DNA of 64,000 nt from Leifsonia xyli subsp. xyli str. CTCB07 (GCF_000007665.1 NC_006087.1:1364001-1428000); one strand, 5' to 3'. Positions 49,046 to 58,751 are shown, numbered from the stretch's first letter. The notes: a model not told the origin generated them from the letters alone. Numbers and translations: made by a program.

Positions 49046-50608
49046 TCAGTCACTGCGCTGAGCGAACGCCATGAGCTCCGGGCCACGCCGGTCGAACGCG
49101 CGCCCACCCAGCCACACGCCGCCGAACAGAGTCACGAAGCCGATGAGCGCGGCCGCCACCGGCGCGACCCCGAACCAGAACGGGCCGATGAGGATGCCGA
49201 GCACCAGGAACACGAGCACCGGCGAGGAGAGCACGAGCACCGCGCACAGGCTGAGCGCTTGGATGAGCGCGTCCGACGCACCGGAGTGCTGCGGCTGCGT
49301 GAACGCACTGTCTCCCGGCCGGGTGGCCGGGTAGGGGAACAGAACCGAAGTGACGCTCGAGAGCCCCAGCCCAACGACGAGGAGGGCGCCGCTCAGGGCC
49401 GCGACGGCGGGGAGGATAGCCCCGTCTCCGTAGGCGGCCGCGGTGATGAGCGAGCCGATGGCGACGACCGGGACACCGACTGCGGCCACAGGGAGCGTCC
49501 GGCCGAGCCGGTCGGCGAAGCCCCGGGTGCCGGAGGCGATGTGCAGCCAGACCGCCGTGCTGTCGAAAGCGACATCGTTGTGGCCGGTCCAGCCGAGGAA
49601 CAGGCAGAGCAGCGGCAGCGGCACAAGCGAGACGTAGTGCGGTGGCAGACCGGCAAGGAGGAGGGCGACGGCGGCGATCGCAGGGAACACGGGGACGATG
49701 AGCAGTGCGACCCAATAGCGCGCATCCCGGCCCCAGTAGGTCATCGAGCGGGCAGCGATGGCAGCGGTGGCGCCGCCGGGGATGCGCGCGAACCAGCCGA
49801 GACCCCCCTCGTCGCGGGCCTCCGGCTGCCGCGCCGGCGCGGTCAGGGCACGGCCCACCAGCGCCAGCCAGCCGAACCAGAGCGCGACCAGCGTGGCGAG
49901 CGCAATGAGCAGCTGGAACAGCGCCGCGCCGATGTCTCCGGAGGCCGCTGAACCGGGAGCGCTCCACACCGCTCCCAGCGGCGTCCACTGCAGCCAGCCG
50001 CTGAGGCCGTTCACAGCGCCGAGGAGGTCGCGCCCCCCGGCGACGACCAGCAGCAGGGCGGCCGGCGGGAGCAGGGCGAGCAGCAGAACCCCGATCGCCT
50101 TCACCCCGCGCGGGCGGAGGGCGGACGGAAACGCCGCCGCCGCGACGCGGGACGCCAGCACGCAGGTCAGCACGATGACGGCGGCGCACACCAGCACGAG
50201 GCTCGTCGAACCGGCGTCGCGCGACCAGGTCACGACGGTCGCCAACCCGCACACGATGAGCACGAACCCCGGCACACCGATGAGCCCGGAGAGCAGCAGA
50301 CCGAGAGCCACCGTCCGGGCCGGGAGGCCGAACAGAGCGAACTTCTGCGGAACGAGAGCGTCGTCCAGACCGAAAAGCAGGGGCAGGAGCACGAACCCGA
50401 GCACGACAATCGACCCGGCGACGACGAGGAGACCGTGGACACCGGCCGCATCCGGAAGCGTCCGGGCGCCGACCAGAGCCGCCACGACGGCGACCGCGAA
50501 GACAAGACCGTACAGAAGACCGAGGACGAGGCCAGACACCTGCCAGGGGCTACGCCGGAAGGCATTCCCCATCAGGGCGAGCTTCACTCGGAGAAACTGT
50601 GCAACCAC
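49046..50608 (-). CDS. ABC transporter permease, about twelve spans
   Basis: A 520-residue polytopic protein following an ABC ATPase. Long hydrophobic segments fill most of the sequence (for example SGLVLGLLYGLVFAVAVVAALVGA and ALIGFVTLFGGVWLGG). It belongs to the large actinobacterial ABC-2-like permeases with no known substrate. The GTG start lies inside the end of the ATPase gene (25-bp overlap) with GGAGG upstream, so the two are co-translated. Confidence 0.8.
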   Translation of the reverse strand: MVAQFLRVKLALMGNAFRRSPWQVSGLVLGLLYGLVFAVAVVAALVGARTLPDAAGVHGLLVVAGSIVVLGFVLLPLLFGLDDALVPQKFALFGLPARTVALGLLLSGLIGVPGFVLIVCGLATVVTWSRDAGSTSLVLVCAAVIVLTCVLASRVAAAAFPSALRPRGVKAIGVLLLALLPPAALLLVVAGGRDLLGAVNGLSGWLQWTPLGAVWSAPGSAASGDIGAALFQLLIALATLVALWFGWLALVGRALTAPARQPEARDEGGLGWFARIPGGATAAIAARSMTYWGRDARYWVALLIVPVFPAIAAVALLLAGLPPHYVSLVPLPLLCLFLGWTGHNDVAFDSTAVWLHIASGTRGFADRLGRTLPVAAVGVPVVAIGSLITAAAYGDGAILPAVAALSGALLVVGLGLSSVTSVLFPYPATRPGDSAFTQPQHSGASDALIQALSLCAVLVLSSPVLVFLVLGILIGPFWFGVAPVAAALIGFVTLFGGVWLGGRAFDRRGPELMAFAQRSD

Positions 50609-51576
50609 TCCATGCCCTCCGCCGCCTTGCGCCCGCCCGCGAGTTCCACGAAGCGCTCTTCGAGCGTCTGCTCCCCGCGCACCTCGTCGATCGTGCCCGC
50701 GGCGAGCACCCGTCCGCCCACGATGATCGCGACGCTGTCGCAGACGCGCTGAATCATATCCATCCCGTGGCTGGAGAGCACCACCGCGCCGCCCGCGTCC
50801 GTGTAGCGCTGCAGAATGTCGATGACGTTCGCGGCCGAGACCGGGTCGACGGACTCGAACGGCTCGTCCAGGACGAGCAGGAGCGGTGAGTGGATCATCG
50901 CAGCCGCCAGGGCGATCTTCTTCGTCATCCCGGCGGAGTAGTCGGCCACAAGGCGGCCGAGGGCGTCCTCGATGCCGAAAGCGGCGGCGAGGTCGGCGGT
51001 GCGGGAGCGGACGGTCTTCGCGTTCAGCCCGCGCAGGGTGCCGGCGTAGTGCAGGAACTGGGCCCCTGTCAGCCGGTCGAAGAGCCGGAGCTTGTCGGGC
51101 AGGACGCCGATGACGTGTTTGGCGCGCACCTGCTCGGCCCAGACATCCACTCCGCGTACCACGACACTCCCGGCATCGGGACGGAGCAGACCGGTGATCA
51201 TGGAGAGCGTCGTCGTCTTACCCGCGCCGTTCGGTCCGACGATGCCGAAGAAGGAGCCCTCGCGCACCTCGAGGCTGACATCGTCCACGGCGACAGTCGA
51301 ACCGTAGCGTTTCCGGAGCCCGTTGAGGGTGAGCACCGTCAGGAGCCGGTCCGGCGCCGCAGGAGCGACAGCATCGGTATTCTTTTTGGTGCGGGGCGCG
51401 GCCGGGCTCTTCGGAGCGCTCCGTTTCCGCGAGGCCGTTGTCCGGGCGCTCGCACCGGCGACGGCAGCCGCCGTCTTGGAGGCAGTTCTCTTCTGCGGTG
51501 CATGGCCGGCGCTCGCACCGGCAGACTTCGTATCCAGCGGCTCGGCCGCGGGCTGTTCGGTCCTGGCCTCGGCCAT
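50584..51576 (-). CDS. ABC transporter ATP-binding protein with charged N-terminal extension
   Basis: A 330-residue ATPase. The first 90 residues are an Ala/Lys/Thr-rich, disordered-looking extension (SAGHAPQKRTASKTAAAVAGASARTTASRKRSAPKSPAAPRTKKN). The core follows: GPNGAGKTT Walker A, YSAGMTKKIALAAAMIHSPLLLVLDEPFESVD with signature and Walker B, and the SSHGMD H-loop. The ATG at 51576 is chosen for the GGGGAG site; the longer frame upstream has no homology. It partners the downstream permease. Confidence 0.87.
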   Translation of the reverse strand: MAEARTEQPAAEPLDTKSAGASAGHAPQKRTASKTAAAVAGASARTTASRKRSAPKSPAAPRTKKNTDAVAPAAPDRLLTVLTLNGLRKRYGSTVAVDDVSLEVREGSFFGIVGPNGAGKTTTLSMITGLLRPDAGSVVVRGVDVWAEQVRAKHVIGVLPDKLRLFDRLTGAQFLHYAGTLRGLNAKTVRSRTADLAAAFGIEDALGRLVADYSAGMTKKIALAAAMIHSPLLLVLDEPFESVDPVSAANVIDILQRYTDAGGAVVLSSHGMDMIQRVCDSVAIIVGGRVLAAGTIDEVRGEQTLEERFVELAGGRKAAEGMEWLHSFSE

Positions 51577-51891
51577 GCGCTCCCCCCTCGTGTCGCTCAC
51601 GCGCTCGAAACTCACCTCGCAACCGTACCAACTCAGCACACGGCGCATGTCCTCGCACGCAGCCTGGAACCGCGAATACCTGCCTAGGAAAATCCTGTGA
51701 GGAACATAACGACCCCACAACGACCTGGCGTAACCTCTGCCACCGCTTGATGGGCCACCGGTACCATAACGGAGGCGTAACGGAATTGTCGACATGTACA
51801 CAGCGCGCGAACTCCGGGTGAACTCCCCGGATCGACGCGAATGCCAGCCACCAGCCGCGCCGGTTCATCGCGCGGATTCAAGGAGATGATT

Positions 51892-52584
51892 GTGACGACC
51901 CAGGTAGTGATCCTCGCGGCCGGTATGGGCAGCCGCCTCGGCCGGAGCCTTCCGAAGCCTCTGACCGAGCTGAGCGACGGCCGCACGATCATGCAGCAGC
52001 AGTTCGACAACATCCACGCCGCCTTCGGCAGGGACGTCACGGTCACGATCGTCGTCGGCTACAAGCTCGAGCACATCATCGAAGCCTTCCCGGACGCGCA
52101 GTTCGTCTACAACGAACAGTACGACCAGACCAACACCTCCAAGAGCCTCATGCGCGCCCTGCAGGCGTCGGGCCCCGGCGGCGTTCTCTGGATGAACGGC
52201 GACGTCGTGTTCGACCCGGCCGTCCTCGTCCGCGGCGCGGCTATGGTGAGCCGCGCCCAGACCTTCGTGACGGTCAACACCTCGTCCGTCGCCGACGAGG
52301 AGGTCAAATACACCACCGGCCCGGAGGGCTACATCCACGAGCTGTCCAAGACCGTCAAGGGCGGCCTCGGCGAGGCGGTTGGCATCAACTACATCTCCGC
52401 CAAGGACAAGGCCGGCCTGCTGCGCCAGTTGCAGCGCGTCGGAGACCAGGACTACTTCGAGCGCGGCATCGAGTTGTCCATCGAGCAAGACCGCCTGCTG
52501 GTCGAACCGGTGGACATCTCCGACCTGTACGCGGTCGAGGTCGACTTCCAGGAGGACCTGGAGCGCGCGAATCTTTTCGTATAG
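51892..52584 (+). CDS. nucleotidyltransferase (LicC-like, sugar or alcohol phosphate)
   Basis: A 230-residue NTP-transferase fold protein. The N-terminal VVILAAGMGSRLGRSLPKPLTEL holds the nucleotide-binding GxGxR...PK motif, and LWMNGDVVFDPAVL the metal-binding Asp region. This type is often labelled phosphocholine cytidylyltransferase-like. The GTG start is preferred over the ATG six bases earlier because AGGAG then has six-base spacing. Together with the CDP-alcohol phosphotransferase at 58.8 kb it could supply a CDP-activated group for a surface polymer. Confidence 0.82.
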   Translation: MTTQVVILAAGMGSRLGRSLPKPLTELSDGRTIMQQQFDNIHAAFGRDVTVTIVVGYKLEHIIEAFPDAQFVYNEQYDQTNTSKSLMRALQASGPGGVLWMNGDVVFDPAVLVRGAAMVSRAQTFVTVNTSSVADEEVKYTTGPEGYIHELSKTVKGGLGEAVGINYISAKDKAGLLRQLQRVGDQDYFERGIELSIEQDRLLVEPVDISDLYAVEVDFQEDLERANLFV

Positions 52585-52637
52585 TCGAAGCCGCCGTGTG
52601 ATCTCGCGCACGGCCTCGATCAAGACGATGGGTTTTC

Positions 52638-53522
52638 GTGACCAGAACAACCGCTGACATGCGCCCCGTGCGGCGTTCCCGCTTCACGCGGTACCGGCAC
52701 TCGCTGTGGCTACTGACCAAGCGCGATCTGAGAGTCCGCTACTCCACCAGCGCGCTCGGCTATGTGTGGTCGATCCTGGACCCGCTCGTGATGAGCGCAA
52801 TCTATTGGTTCGTCTTCACGGTGATCTTTCACCGCGGCGTCGGCGAGGACCCGTACATCGTCTTCCTGCTGGCGGCGCTGCTTCCGTGGATGTGGTTCAA
52901 CGGGGCCGTCTCCGACAGCACACGGGCCTTTCTGCGCGAAGCCAAGCTCATCCGCTCGACGATGATCCCGCGAACGATCTGGGTCAACCGGATCGTCGCT
53001 TCCAAAGGGATCGAATTCCTGCTCTCCCTCCCGGTGCTCGGGATCTTCGCGATCGCGACGGGCGCGAGAGCGAACATCGACGCCCTGCTTTTTCCGCTCG
53101 CCGTCGTCATCCAGTCGGTGCTCACCATCGGCGTCGGTCTGCTGGTCGCCCCACTGGTCGTGCTCTTCCGCGATCTGGAGCGCGTCGTGAAGCTCGGGCT
53201 GCGGTTCCTCTTCTATGCCTCGCCGATCATCTACAGCGCGCGCGATCTGCCGGGCGGATGCGGAACCGGCATAGCCGCCAGGAAGTGCGCCTCGTACCTC
53301 GCCGAGCACCCGGACGCAGGGAGCGACACCGTCTTCTCGCTGCACTTCTGGTCAGGGTTCAACCCCCTCACCGGCATCTTCAGCCTCTACCGGGCCACCT
53401 TCTTCGCCGGCGAACTCGATTGGTATCTGGTGGGCATGAGCGCCGGGATGTCGGTGGTGTTCCTCATCGTGGGCTGGCTGGTGTTCAAACGCTACGAGCG
53501 CGATGTGCTGAAGGAGATCTGA
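52638..53522 (+). CDS. polysaccharide/teichoic-acid ABC exporter permease
   Basis: A 294-residue ABC-2 permease of the TagG/RfbA(Wzm) type. LLTKRDLRVRYSTSALGYVWSILDPLVMSAIYWFVFTVIF and FLREAKLIRSTMIPRTIWVNRIV are the conserved start. About six spans follow, ending WLVFKRYERDVLKEI. It starts at GTG, 53 bp after the nucleotidyltransferase, and overlaps the ATPase start by one base (TGATG). It moves an undecaprenyl-linked glycan across the membrane. Confidence 0.9.
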   Translation: MTRTTADMRPVRRSRFTRYRHSLWLLTKRDLRVRYSTSALGYVWSILDPLVMSAIYWFVFTVIFHRGVGEDPYIVFLLAALLPWMWFNGAVSDSTRAFLREAKLIRSTMIPRTIWVNRIVASKGIEFLLSLPVLGIFAIATGARANIDALLFPLAVVIQSVLTIGVGLLVAPLVVLFRDLERVVKLGLRFLFYASPIIYSARDLPGGCGTGIAARKCASYLAEHPDAGSDTVFSLHFWSGFNPLTGIFSLYRATFFAGELDWYLVGMSAGMSVVFLIVGWLVFKRYERDVLKEI

Positions 53523-54256
53523 TGGGCAGTGTCATCGACGTCACCGGGCTCGGGGTCCGATTCCGCCGCAACCGCGGTGGACGCCGGTCGTTCAAGGACT
53601 TGTTCGGCTCGCACCAACGTCGTGTGCGGCCGGACGACTTCTGGGCGCTGCGCGGCGTCGCTTTCCGGGTCGACGCCGGCGAGTCGATCGGCGTGGTCGG
53701 CCGCAACAGCCAGGGGAAGTCGACGCTTCTGAAGCTCGTGGCGGGCGTCCTGCTCCCCGATGAGGGGCGGGTGACGGTCGGCGAGGGGGTCGCCCCGCTC
53801 ATCGAGATCACCGGCGGGTTCGTCGACGACCTCACCGTGCGCGACAACGTCTACCTGACCGCGGGCCTGCACGGGATGTCGCGCGCCGAGATCGACGCGC
53901 GCTTCGATGAGATCATCGGCTTCGCCGAGATCGGCAACTTCGTAGACACGCCATACAAGCATCTGTCGAGCGGGATGAAAGTGCGCATCGCGTTCTCGGT
54001 CATCTCGCAGCTCGAGGAGCCGGTCTTGCTCGTGGACGAGGTGCTGGCCGTCGGCGACCGCGGCTTCCGCGAGAAGTGCTATCGCCGGATCGAAGAGCTC
54101 CTCGCCGGCGGACGGACCCTGTTCTTCGTCTCGCACAATGAGAAAGACCTGCGGCGCTTCTGCACACGCGGACTGTATCTGGACAAAGGAAAGCTGATTC
54201 TGGACGGACCGATCGACGAGGTTCTGGAGCTGTACAACCGGGACTACGAAGTCTAG
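53522..54256 (+). CDS. polysaccharide/teichoic-acid ABC exporter ATPase
   Basis: A 244-residue TagH/Wzt-type ATPase. Walker A is GRNSQGKST (60-68), with Ser-Gln in place of the more usual Gly-Ala. The signature HLSSGMKVRIAF is characteristic of this export class, and Walker B is VLLVDEVLAVGD. It has no C-terminal carbohydrate-binding domain, so export is probably not coupled to recognition of a modified glycan end. It is coupled to the permease by TGATG. Confidence 0.92.
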   Translation: MGSVIDVTGLGVRFRRNRGGRRSFKDLFGSHQRRVRPDDFWALRGVAFRVDAGESIGVVGRNSQGKSTLLKLVAGVLLPDEGRVTVGEGVAPLIEITGGFVDDLTVRDNVYLTAGLHGMSRAEIDARFDEIIGFAEIGNFVDTPYKHLSSGMKVRIAFSVISQLEEPVLLVDEVLAVGDRGFREKCYRRIEELLAGGRTLFFVSHNEKDLRRFCTRGLYLDKGKLILDGPIDEVLELYNRDYEV

Positions 54257-54395
54257 AGAATCCCTGATCAAACCGCTTTTATGGCGACAAGGAAAGTCCT
54301 CCACAGAAAAGAAATCTGGCGAGTTGTCCACAGTTCGGGCTTATATGCCCGAAAACGGGGCGGGGGTGTCGGAGTGGGCTCTTAGTTTGCTCGGT

Positions 54396-54713
54396 ATGAG
54401 ACACCTTCGGAATCTTCGGGACCCTCTTCCACCGCCTCGGCCTCGCACGATCGCGTACCGCGTGCCCTGGTCCGTTGACCGGAGCGGCGCGCCGCACTAC
54501 CGGATCGTCAACACGAGCCGCGAGGAGTTGCGCGGTGTGACCGTAAGCATCGCGGGCAACGCTTCTCTGCGAGTCAGCGCCCCTACCTCCATCCGGCCGG
54601 GCGAGGCCGTCCGGGCGAGCGTCAGCGGCGGTCATCCCGAGCGGGACACCGTCCTCGTCGTGCGCTGGTTTCCGCCGGACGGCCGCGAGTACCTCTGGCA
54701 GATCAGTTTCTGA
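54396..54713 (+). CDS. hypothetical protein, 105 residues
   Basis: From ATG 54396 it reads MRHLRNLRDPLPPPRPRTIAYRVPWSVDRSGAPHYRIVNTSREELRGVTVSIAGNASLRVSAPTSIRPGEAVRASVSGGHPERDTVLVVRWFPPDGREYLWQISF. The alternating pattern suggests a small beta-sandwich. It has no signal peptide or membrane span and no family I recognise. The ribosome site is weak. It lies downstream of the exporter genes on the same strand. Confidence 0.55.
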   Translation: MRHLRNLRDPLPPPRPRTIAYRVPWSVDRSGAPHYRIVNTSREELRGVTVSIAGNASLRVSAPTSIRPGEAVRASVSGGHPERDTVLVVRWFPPDGREYLWQISF

Positions 54714-54802
54714 GGACGATCGAGCGGGGCGGGCCCGCCTCTGCGGAGGAGTGCGGCGGGCCCGACGCTCGGCTCGGGGTTCGGCTGAGCGCGCGGCGAG
54801 CA

Positions 54803-54808
54803 TAAACT
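54803..54808 (+). promoter_or_regulatory. -10 box for a leaderless gene
   Basis: TAAACT lies six bases before the ATG at 54815. The GGGAG between them abuts the ATG and is too close to act as a ribosome site, so a leaderless transcript is likely. Confidence 0.5.
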
Positions 54809-54814
54809 CGGGAG

Positions 54815-55897
54815 ATGGCCCGCACGCAGTTACCCCTCGTCTCGGTCACAGGCGGACCGCCTCGCGGCGGCGACACTCCGCACGCACTCGACACAGCACT
54901 CGACCGGTTCCTCGCCATCCAGCGCCCTGCGGCCGTGGCCCATCTGCGAGCGCTGCGCCGACGGCACCCGGACGCCACGGCCGTAGAGCTGGCCAGGATG
55001 CTAGAACGGCGCTACCTGGCCGCCGTCACGTCCGGCGGAGCGGCTGTCGGAGCGACCGCTGTCATCCCGGCGATCGGCACGGGCGTCACGCTGGCGCTCT
55101 CGGGGCTCGAGACCGCGGGCTTCCTCGAGTCGACCGCCCTCTATGCCCAGTCGCTGAGCGAGTTGCACGGCATCGCCGTCGGCGATCCATCCCGGGCGCG
55201 GGCCCTCGTGCTGACGATGATGCTCGGACGCGAGGGTTCGGACCTCGTGCGGCAGTTCGGCGGTCAGCTGACAGGAGAGGGAGCGGCGCGCAGCGCATAC
55301 TGGGGAGAGCTCGTGACCTCGGCCCTGCCGCAGATCGTCGTCGGCCCCCTGGTGGATCGGCTGCGCAGCGCTTTCATCCGACAGTTCGCCCTCCGCGGCG
55401 GGGCGTCTCTCGTGGGGAAGGCCATTCCGTTCGGGATCGGTGCGGTGATCGGCGGGACCGGAAACCACATCCTGGGCCGCCGTGTCGTGGCGAACTCCCG
55501 ACTGGCCTTCGGTCCTCCTCCGGCGGAGATCCCGGCGGCGCTGTCACCCGGCGACGCTCCGGGAGCGGTCCGGCGCCTGGGAGCTGCGGCCGGCGGCGGT
55601 GTTCTGCGCGCCGGACGGGTGCTGCGCGCGGCCGTGCCGTCGCGCAAGGAAGCGCCCACCCTCGAACCGCCGCCGAGTCCGGAGCGATATCCGAGCCGCC
55701 CTGCCCGGGAGCGATCGCGCCCGGCCGCGCAGACCACGAGCGCCGGCCACCCTCCGCCGGTGGCCGGCACGCCTCTCTCGCATGCGGTCGACCGCATGAC
55801 ATGGGCCGTTCGCACCGGGTTCGTTCACGATGTTATGGAGAGTCATCGGGAGGCGGAAGGTCGCCCACAGGACTCGCAAATAGAACACTCAGGTTGA
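54815..55897 (+). CDS. hypothetical membrane-associated protein, 360 residues
   Basis: No family is recognised with certainty. The middle is rich in glycine-containing hydrophobic helices (VTSGGAAVGATAVIPAIGTGVTLALSGLETAGFLESTALYAQSLSELHG and ASLVGKAIPFGIGAVIGGTGNHILGRRVV), a style seen in EcsC-like and other membrane-inserting proteins. The last 120 residues are Pro/Arg-rich and probably disordered. No signal peptide is present. It stands just before the HtrA-like protease gene, 38 bp apart, and may be expressed with it. Confidence 0.65.
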   Translation: MARTQLPLVSVTGGPPRGGDTPHALDTALDRFLAIQRPAAVAHLRALRRRHPDATAVELARMLERRYLAAVTSGGAAVGATAVIPAIGTGVTLALSGLETAGFLESTALYAQSLSELHGIAVGDPSRARALVLTMMLGREGSDLVRQFGGQLTGEGAARSAYWGELVTSALPQIVVGPLVDRLRSAFIRQFALRGGASLVGKAIPFGIGAVIGGTGNHILGRRVVANSRLAFGPPPAEIPAALSPGDAPGAVRRLGAAAGGGVLRAGRVLRAAVPSRKEAPTLEPPPSPERYPSRPARERSRPAAQTTSAGHPPPVAGTPLSHAVDRMTWAVRTGFVHDVMESHREAEGRPQDSQIEHSG

Positions 55898-55935
55898 CAT
55901 TCCAAGCTGTCCTTGCTTGGAAGGAGCAGCTCACC

Positions 55936-57585
55936 ATGACCGACACCCCGATCACTCCGGAGCCCGCGAAGGGACAGCACGACGCCGATGCCGAGGCGGT
56001 CGTGGAAACGGGCGCTCACAGCCCCGCAGCGACGCCAGAGGCCGCAACGCCGATACCAGCAGCCGAGACGGTTGCGCAGACGGCGACGCCCCCGGCAGCG
56101 GCGGCTCCAGCTCAGCCCACCGCCGCCACTGCGGCCTGGACTGCGCCGAAGGCCCAGCAGACCCCAGCCACGGACCCCGCGGCGTCTCCGCAGCCGACCG
56201 CACAGCAGATCCCCGGGCAGCAGCCCCCTACGCAGCAGGCCGACTACGGCGATGGCGCTTTCGGGCAGCCTGCCCAGCCATACGCCCCGGCCCCCCACAG
56301 CCACCAGCACGGCTACGCCGCCGCACCCGGCGTCCCCGGAGCGCACACGGCTCCGAAGCCCGAGAGCAAACGTGACAGCACCGGCTTCATCATCGCGACA
56401 CTCGCCATCGGAGCGCTGATCGGGGGTGTCGCCGGAGCGGGAGCCGGCATCGGCCTGTACGCGGCGACCTCGAACAACGCCACTATCAAGACGGTCTCCG
56501 GACCGCAGAACATCACGGTAAACGACACCAACAACGCCACGACGATCACCGCGGCGGCCGCCAAAGCGACCCCGAGCGTCGTGACCATCTCGGTCAGTTC
56601 GTCGAACGAGGGCGGCACCGGCTCCGGCATCGTCCTGTCCGCGGACGGGTACGTGCTGACCAACACCCACGTCATCACGCTCGATGGCCAGGCCTCCGAC
56701 GTGAACGTCACCGTCACCGACAACAACGGCAAAATCTACACCGCGAAGATCGTCGGGACCGACCCGACGACCGACCTGGCCGTGATCAAGCTCGACGGAG
56801 CCAGCGGGATGACGCCGATCGAGTGGGCCGACTCCAGCAAACTCAACGTCGGCGACACCACGATCGCGATCGGCGCTCCGCTCGGTCTCTCCGGCACCGT
56901 GACAGACGGCATCGTCTCAGCGCTCAACCGCTCCATCAGCATCGCCTCCTCGGCCGCGCCGAAGTCCACCGAGAGCGACGGCGGCAACGGCAGCAGCCAG
57001 AGGAGCCCGTTCAACTTCGACTTTCCCGGACAGGGCGGCGACTCGTCGCAACAGCAGTCCAAGAGCACCAGCACGATCGCGCTGCCGGTCATCCAAACCG
57101 ACGCATCGATCAACCCAGGCAACTCGGGCGGGGCACTGCTCAACAGCAAGGGCCAGCTGATCGGCGTGAACGTCGCCATCGCGAACGCCGGGGGCAGCAG
57201 CAACAGCAGCCAGTCCGGCAGCATCGGCGTCGGCTTCTCCATCACGTCCAACCTGGCGAAGCGCGTCTCCAACGAGATCATCCACAAAAGCTCGGCCACA
57301 CACGGTCTGCTCGGCGCCTCCGTCGCCGACGCGAGCTCCGACAGCAAAGCGGCCACGGTCGGCGCACAGATCAAGGAGATCACGAGCGGCGGCGCGGCGG
57401 CCTCCGCCGGTCTGAAGGCCGGCGATGTGATCGTCAACTTCAACGGTGTGCCGATCACCGGCGCCACCGACCTGACCGCTCAGGTCCGGGCGCTGGCGGC
57501 CGGGGCGAGCGCAGACCTCACCTACATCCGCGACGGTCAGACCAAAACCACCTCGGTGACCGTCGGCTCGCTCCCGGCCAGCTGA
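55936..57585 (+). CDS. HtrA/DegP-type membrane-anchored serine protease
   Basis: A 549-residue trypsin-fold protease. A 145-residue Ala/Pro/Gln-rich cytoplasmic region is followed by one membrane anchor (FIIATLAIGALIGGVAGAGAGIGLYAA, about 151-177). The extracytoplasmic protease domain carries His245 (LTNTHV), Asp280 (TTDLAVIKLD) and Ser397 (NPGNSGGAL). A single PDZ domain lies at about 455-540. A Ser/Gln-rich insertion (about 338-378) sits between Asp and Ser. It likely acts in envelope protein quality control. GGAAGGAG precedes the ATG; a terminator follows. Confidence 0.93.
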   Translation: MTDTPITPEPAKGQHDADAEAVVETGAHSPAATPEAATPIPAAETVAQTATPPAAAAPAQPTAATAAWTAPKAQQTPATDPAASPQPTAQQIPGQQPPTQQADYGDGAFGQPAQPYAPAPHSHQHGYAAAPGVPGAHTAPKPESKRDSTGFIIATLAIGALIGGVAGAGAGIGLYAATSNNATIKTVSGPQNITVNDTNNATTITAAAAKATPSVVTISVSSSNEGGTGSGIVLSADGYVLTNTHVITLDGQASDVNVTVTDNNGKIYTAKIVGTDPTTDLAVIKLDGASGMTPIEWADSSKLNVGDTTIAIGAPLGLSGTVTDGIVSALNRSISIASSAAPKSTESDGGNGSSQRSPFNFDFPGQGGDSSQQQSKSTSTIALPVIQTDASINPGNSGGALLNSKGQLIGVNVAIANAGGSSNSSQSGSIGVGFSITSNLAKRVSNEIIHKSSATHGLLGASVADASSDSKAATVGAQIKEITSGGAAASAGLKAGDVIVNFNGVPITGATDLTAQVRALAAGASADLTYIRDGQTKTTSVTVGSLPAS

Positions 57586-57598
57586 GTCCCGCCCGCAA

Positions 57599-57635
57599 GA
57601 AAGCCGCCCGGCGCCCGTCGCGCCGGGCGGCTTTC
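57599..57635 (+). terminator. hairpin terminator after the HtrA gene
   Basis: A perfect 16-bp stem (57599-57614 and 57620-57635) with a five-base loop begins 13 bp after the stop. The stem ends in CTTTC on the plus strand, giving a weak T-tract. Confidence 0.85.
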
Positions 57636-57698
57636 GCACGTCCGCCAGGCGTTCGCACGGGGCCCGCTGATAAACTCACAGCCGACCGAGAACGATGA

Positions 57699-58751
57699 AT
57701 GGACCGAATGCAGCACGACAGCACGAGAACCCTCCCCGGTGTCTCCTATGTGATTCCTGTGCTCAACGAAGCCACCCACGTCCGGGCCGCTGTGGACAGT
57801 CTGCTCGCCCAGGACTACACCGGCCCGTTCGAGGTCACCATCGCGCTCGGCCCGAGCATCGACGGGACGACCGAACTGGTCGAGGAGCTGGCCGCTGTCG
57901 ACTCCCGCATCCGCGTGGTCGGCAACGAGGCCGGTTCGACGCCGGCCGGGCTGAACCTCGCCATCCGCGAGTCGCACTATCCAATCGTGGTCCGCGTCGA
58001 CGCCCACAGCGTGCTCCCCACGGACTACGCCCGCATCGCTGTCGAGACCATCCTGGAGACGGGCGCGGACAATGTGGGCGGTCTGATGGATGCCCAGGGC
58101 ACCACCCCGTTCGAGCGTGCCGTCGCCCGGGCGTATGGCAGCCGCGTCGGCCTCGGCGGCACCAAGCTGCACGTCGGCGGCGAAGCAGGCGCGGCGGAGA
58201 CCGTTTACCTCGGTGTGTTCCGCCGCGACCGGCTTCTGGAGGTCGGGCTGTTCGATGAGGAGATCAAGCGAGGGCAGGACTGGGAACTCAACCGGCGGCT
58301 GCGGCACAGCGGCGGCACGGTGTGGTTCACACCGCGTCTCAAGGTCACCTACCGTCCCCGGCCGAACCTGTATCGCCTCGCACGGCAGTTCTTCTCCACG
58401 GGTGTTTGGCGCGGCGAACTGGCGCGGCGCTTCCCCGCGTCGAACGGCCTCCGCTACTTCGCCCCGCCGGTGATGGTGCTCGGCTTCGCTCTGGGCGTGC
58501 TGCTCGGGATCGGCGGCGTCGTCCAGGCGGCGCTCGGCGGCACACCCTGGCTGTTGTGGGGGCTGGCCGTCCCGGAGACCTACCTCGTCCTCGTCGTGGT
58601 GTCAGCCCTGCTCTGGGGCCGCAGGGACGGTTTTTTGTCCCTGCTCTGGTTTCTCGTAGTCTTGCCCTGCATCCATTTCAGCTGGGGGATCGGCTTCATC
58701 CTCGGATACCTGTCGCTCACCCGCAACATCACGGCCCACACGGGAAGGTAG
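57699..58751 (+). CDS. GT2 glycosyltransferase with C-terminal membrane spans
   Basis: A 350-residue glycosyltransferase. The GT-A domain begins VSYVIPVLNEATHVRAAVDSLLAQDY, with VVRVDAHSVLP as the metal-binding DxD-like motif (DAH) and KRGQDWELNRRLRHSGG as the acceptor/catalytic ED region. It ends in about three membrane segments (APPVMVLGFALGVLLGIGGVV onward). It resembles ExoA-type succinoglycan transferases. ATG 57708 is an alternative start. It heads a three-gene operon with the phosphotransferase and a second GT2. Confidence 0.88.
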   Translation: MDRMQHDSTRTLPGVSYVIPVLNEATHVRAAVDSLLAQDYTGPFEVTIALGPSIDGTTELVEELAAVDSRIRVVGNEAGSTPAGLNLAIRESHYPIVVRVDAHSVLPTDYARIAVETILETGADNVGGLMDAQGTTPFERAVARAYGSRVGLGGTKLHVGGEAGAAETVYLGVFRRDRLLEVGLFDEEIKRGQDWELNRRLRHSGGTVWFTPRLKVTYRPRPNLYRLARQFFSTGVWRGELARRFPASNGLRYFAPPVMVLGFALGVLLGIGGVVQAALGGTPWLLWGLAVPETYLVLVVVSALLWGRRDGFLSLLWFLVVLPCIHFSWGIGFILGYLSLTRNITAHTGR

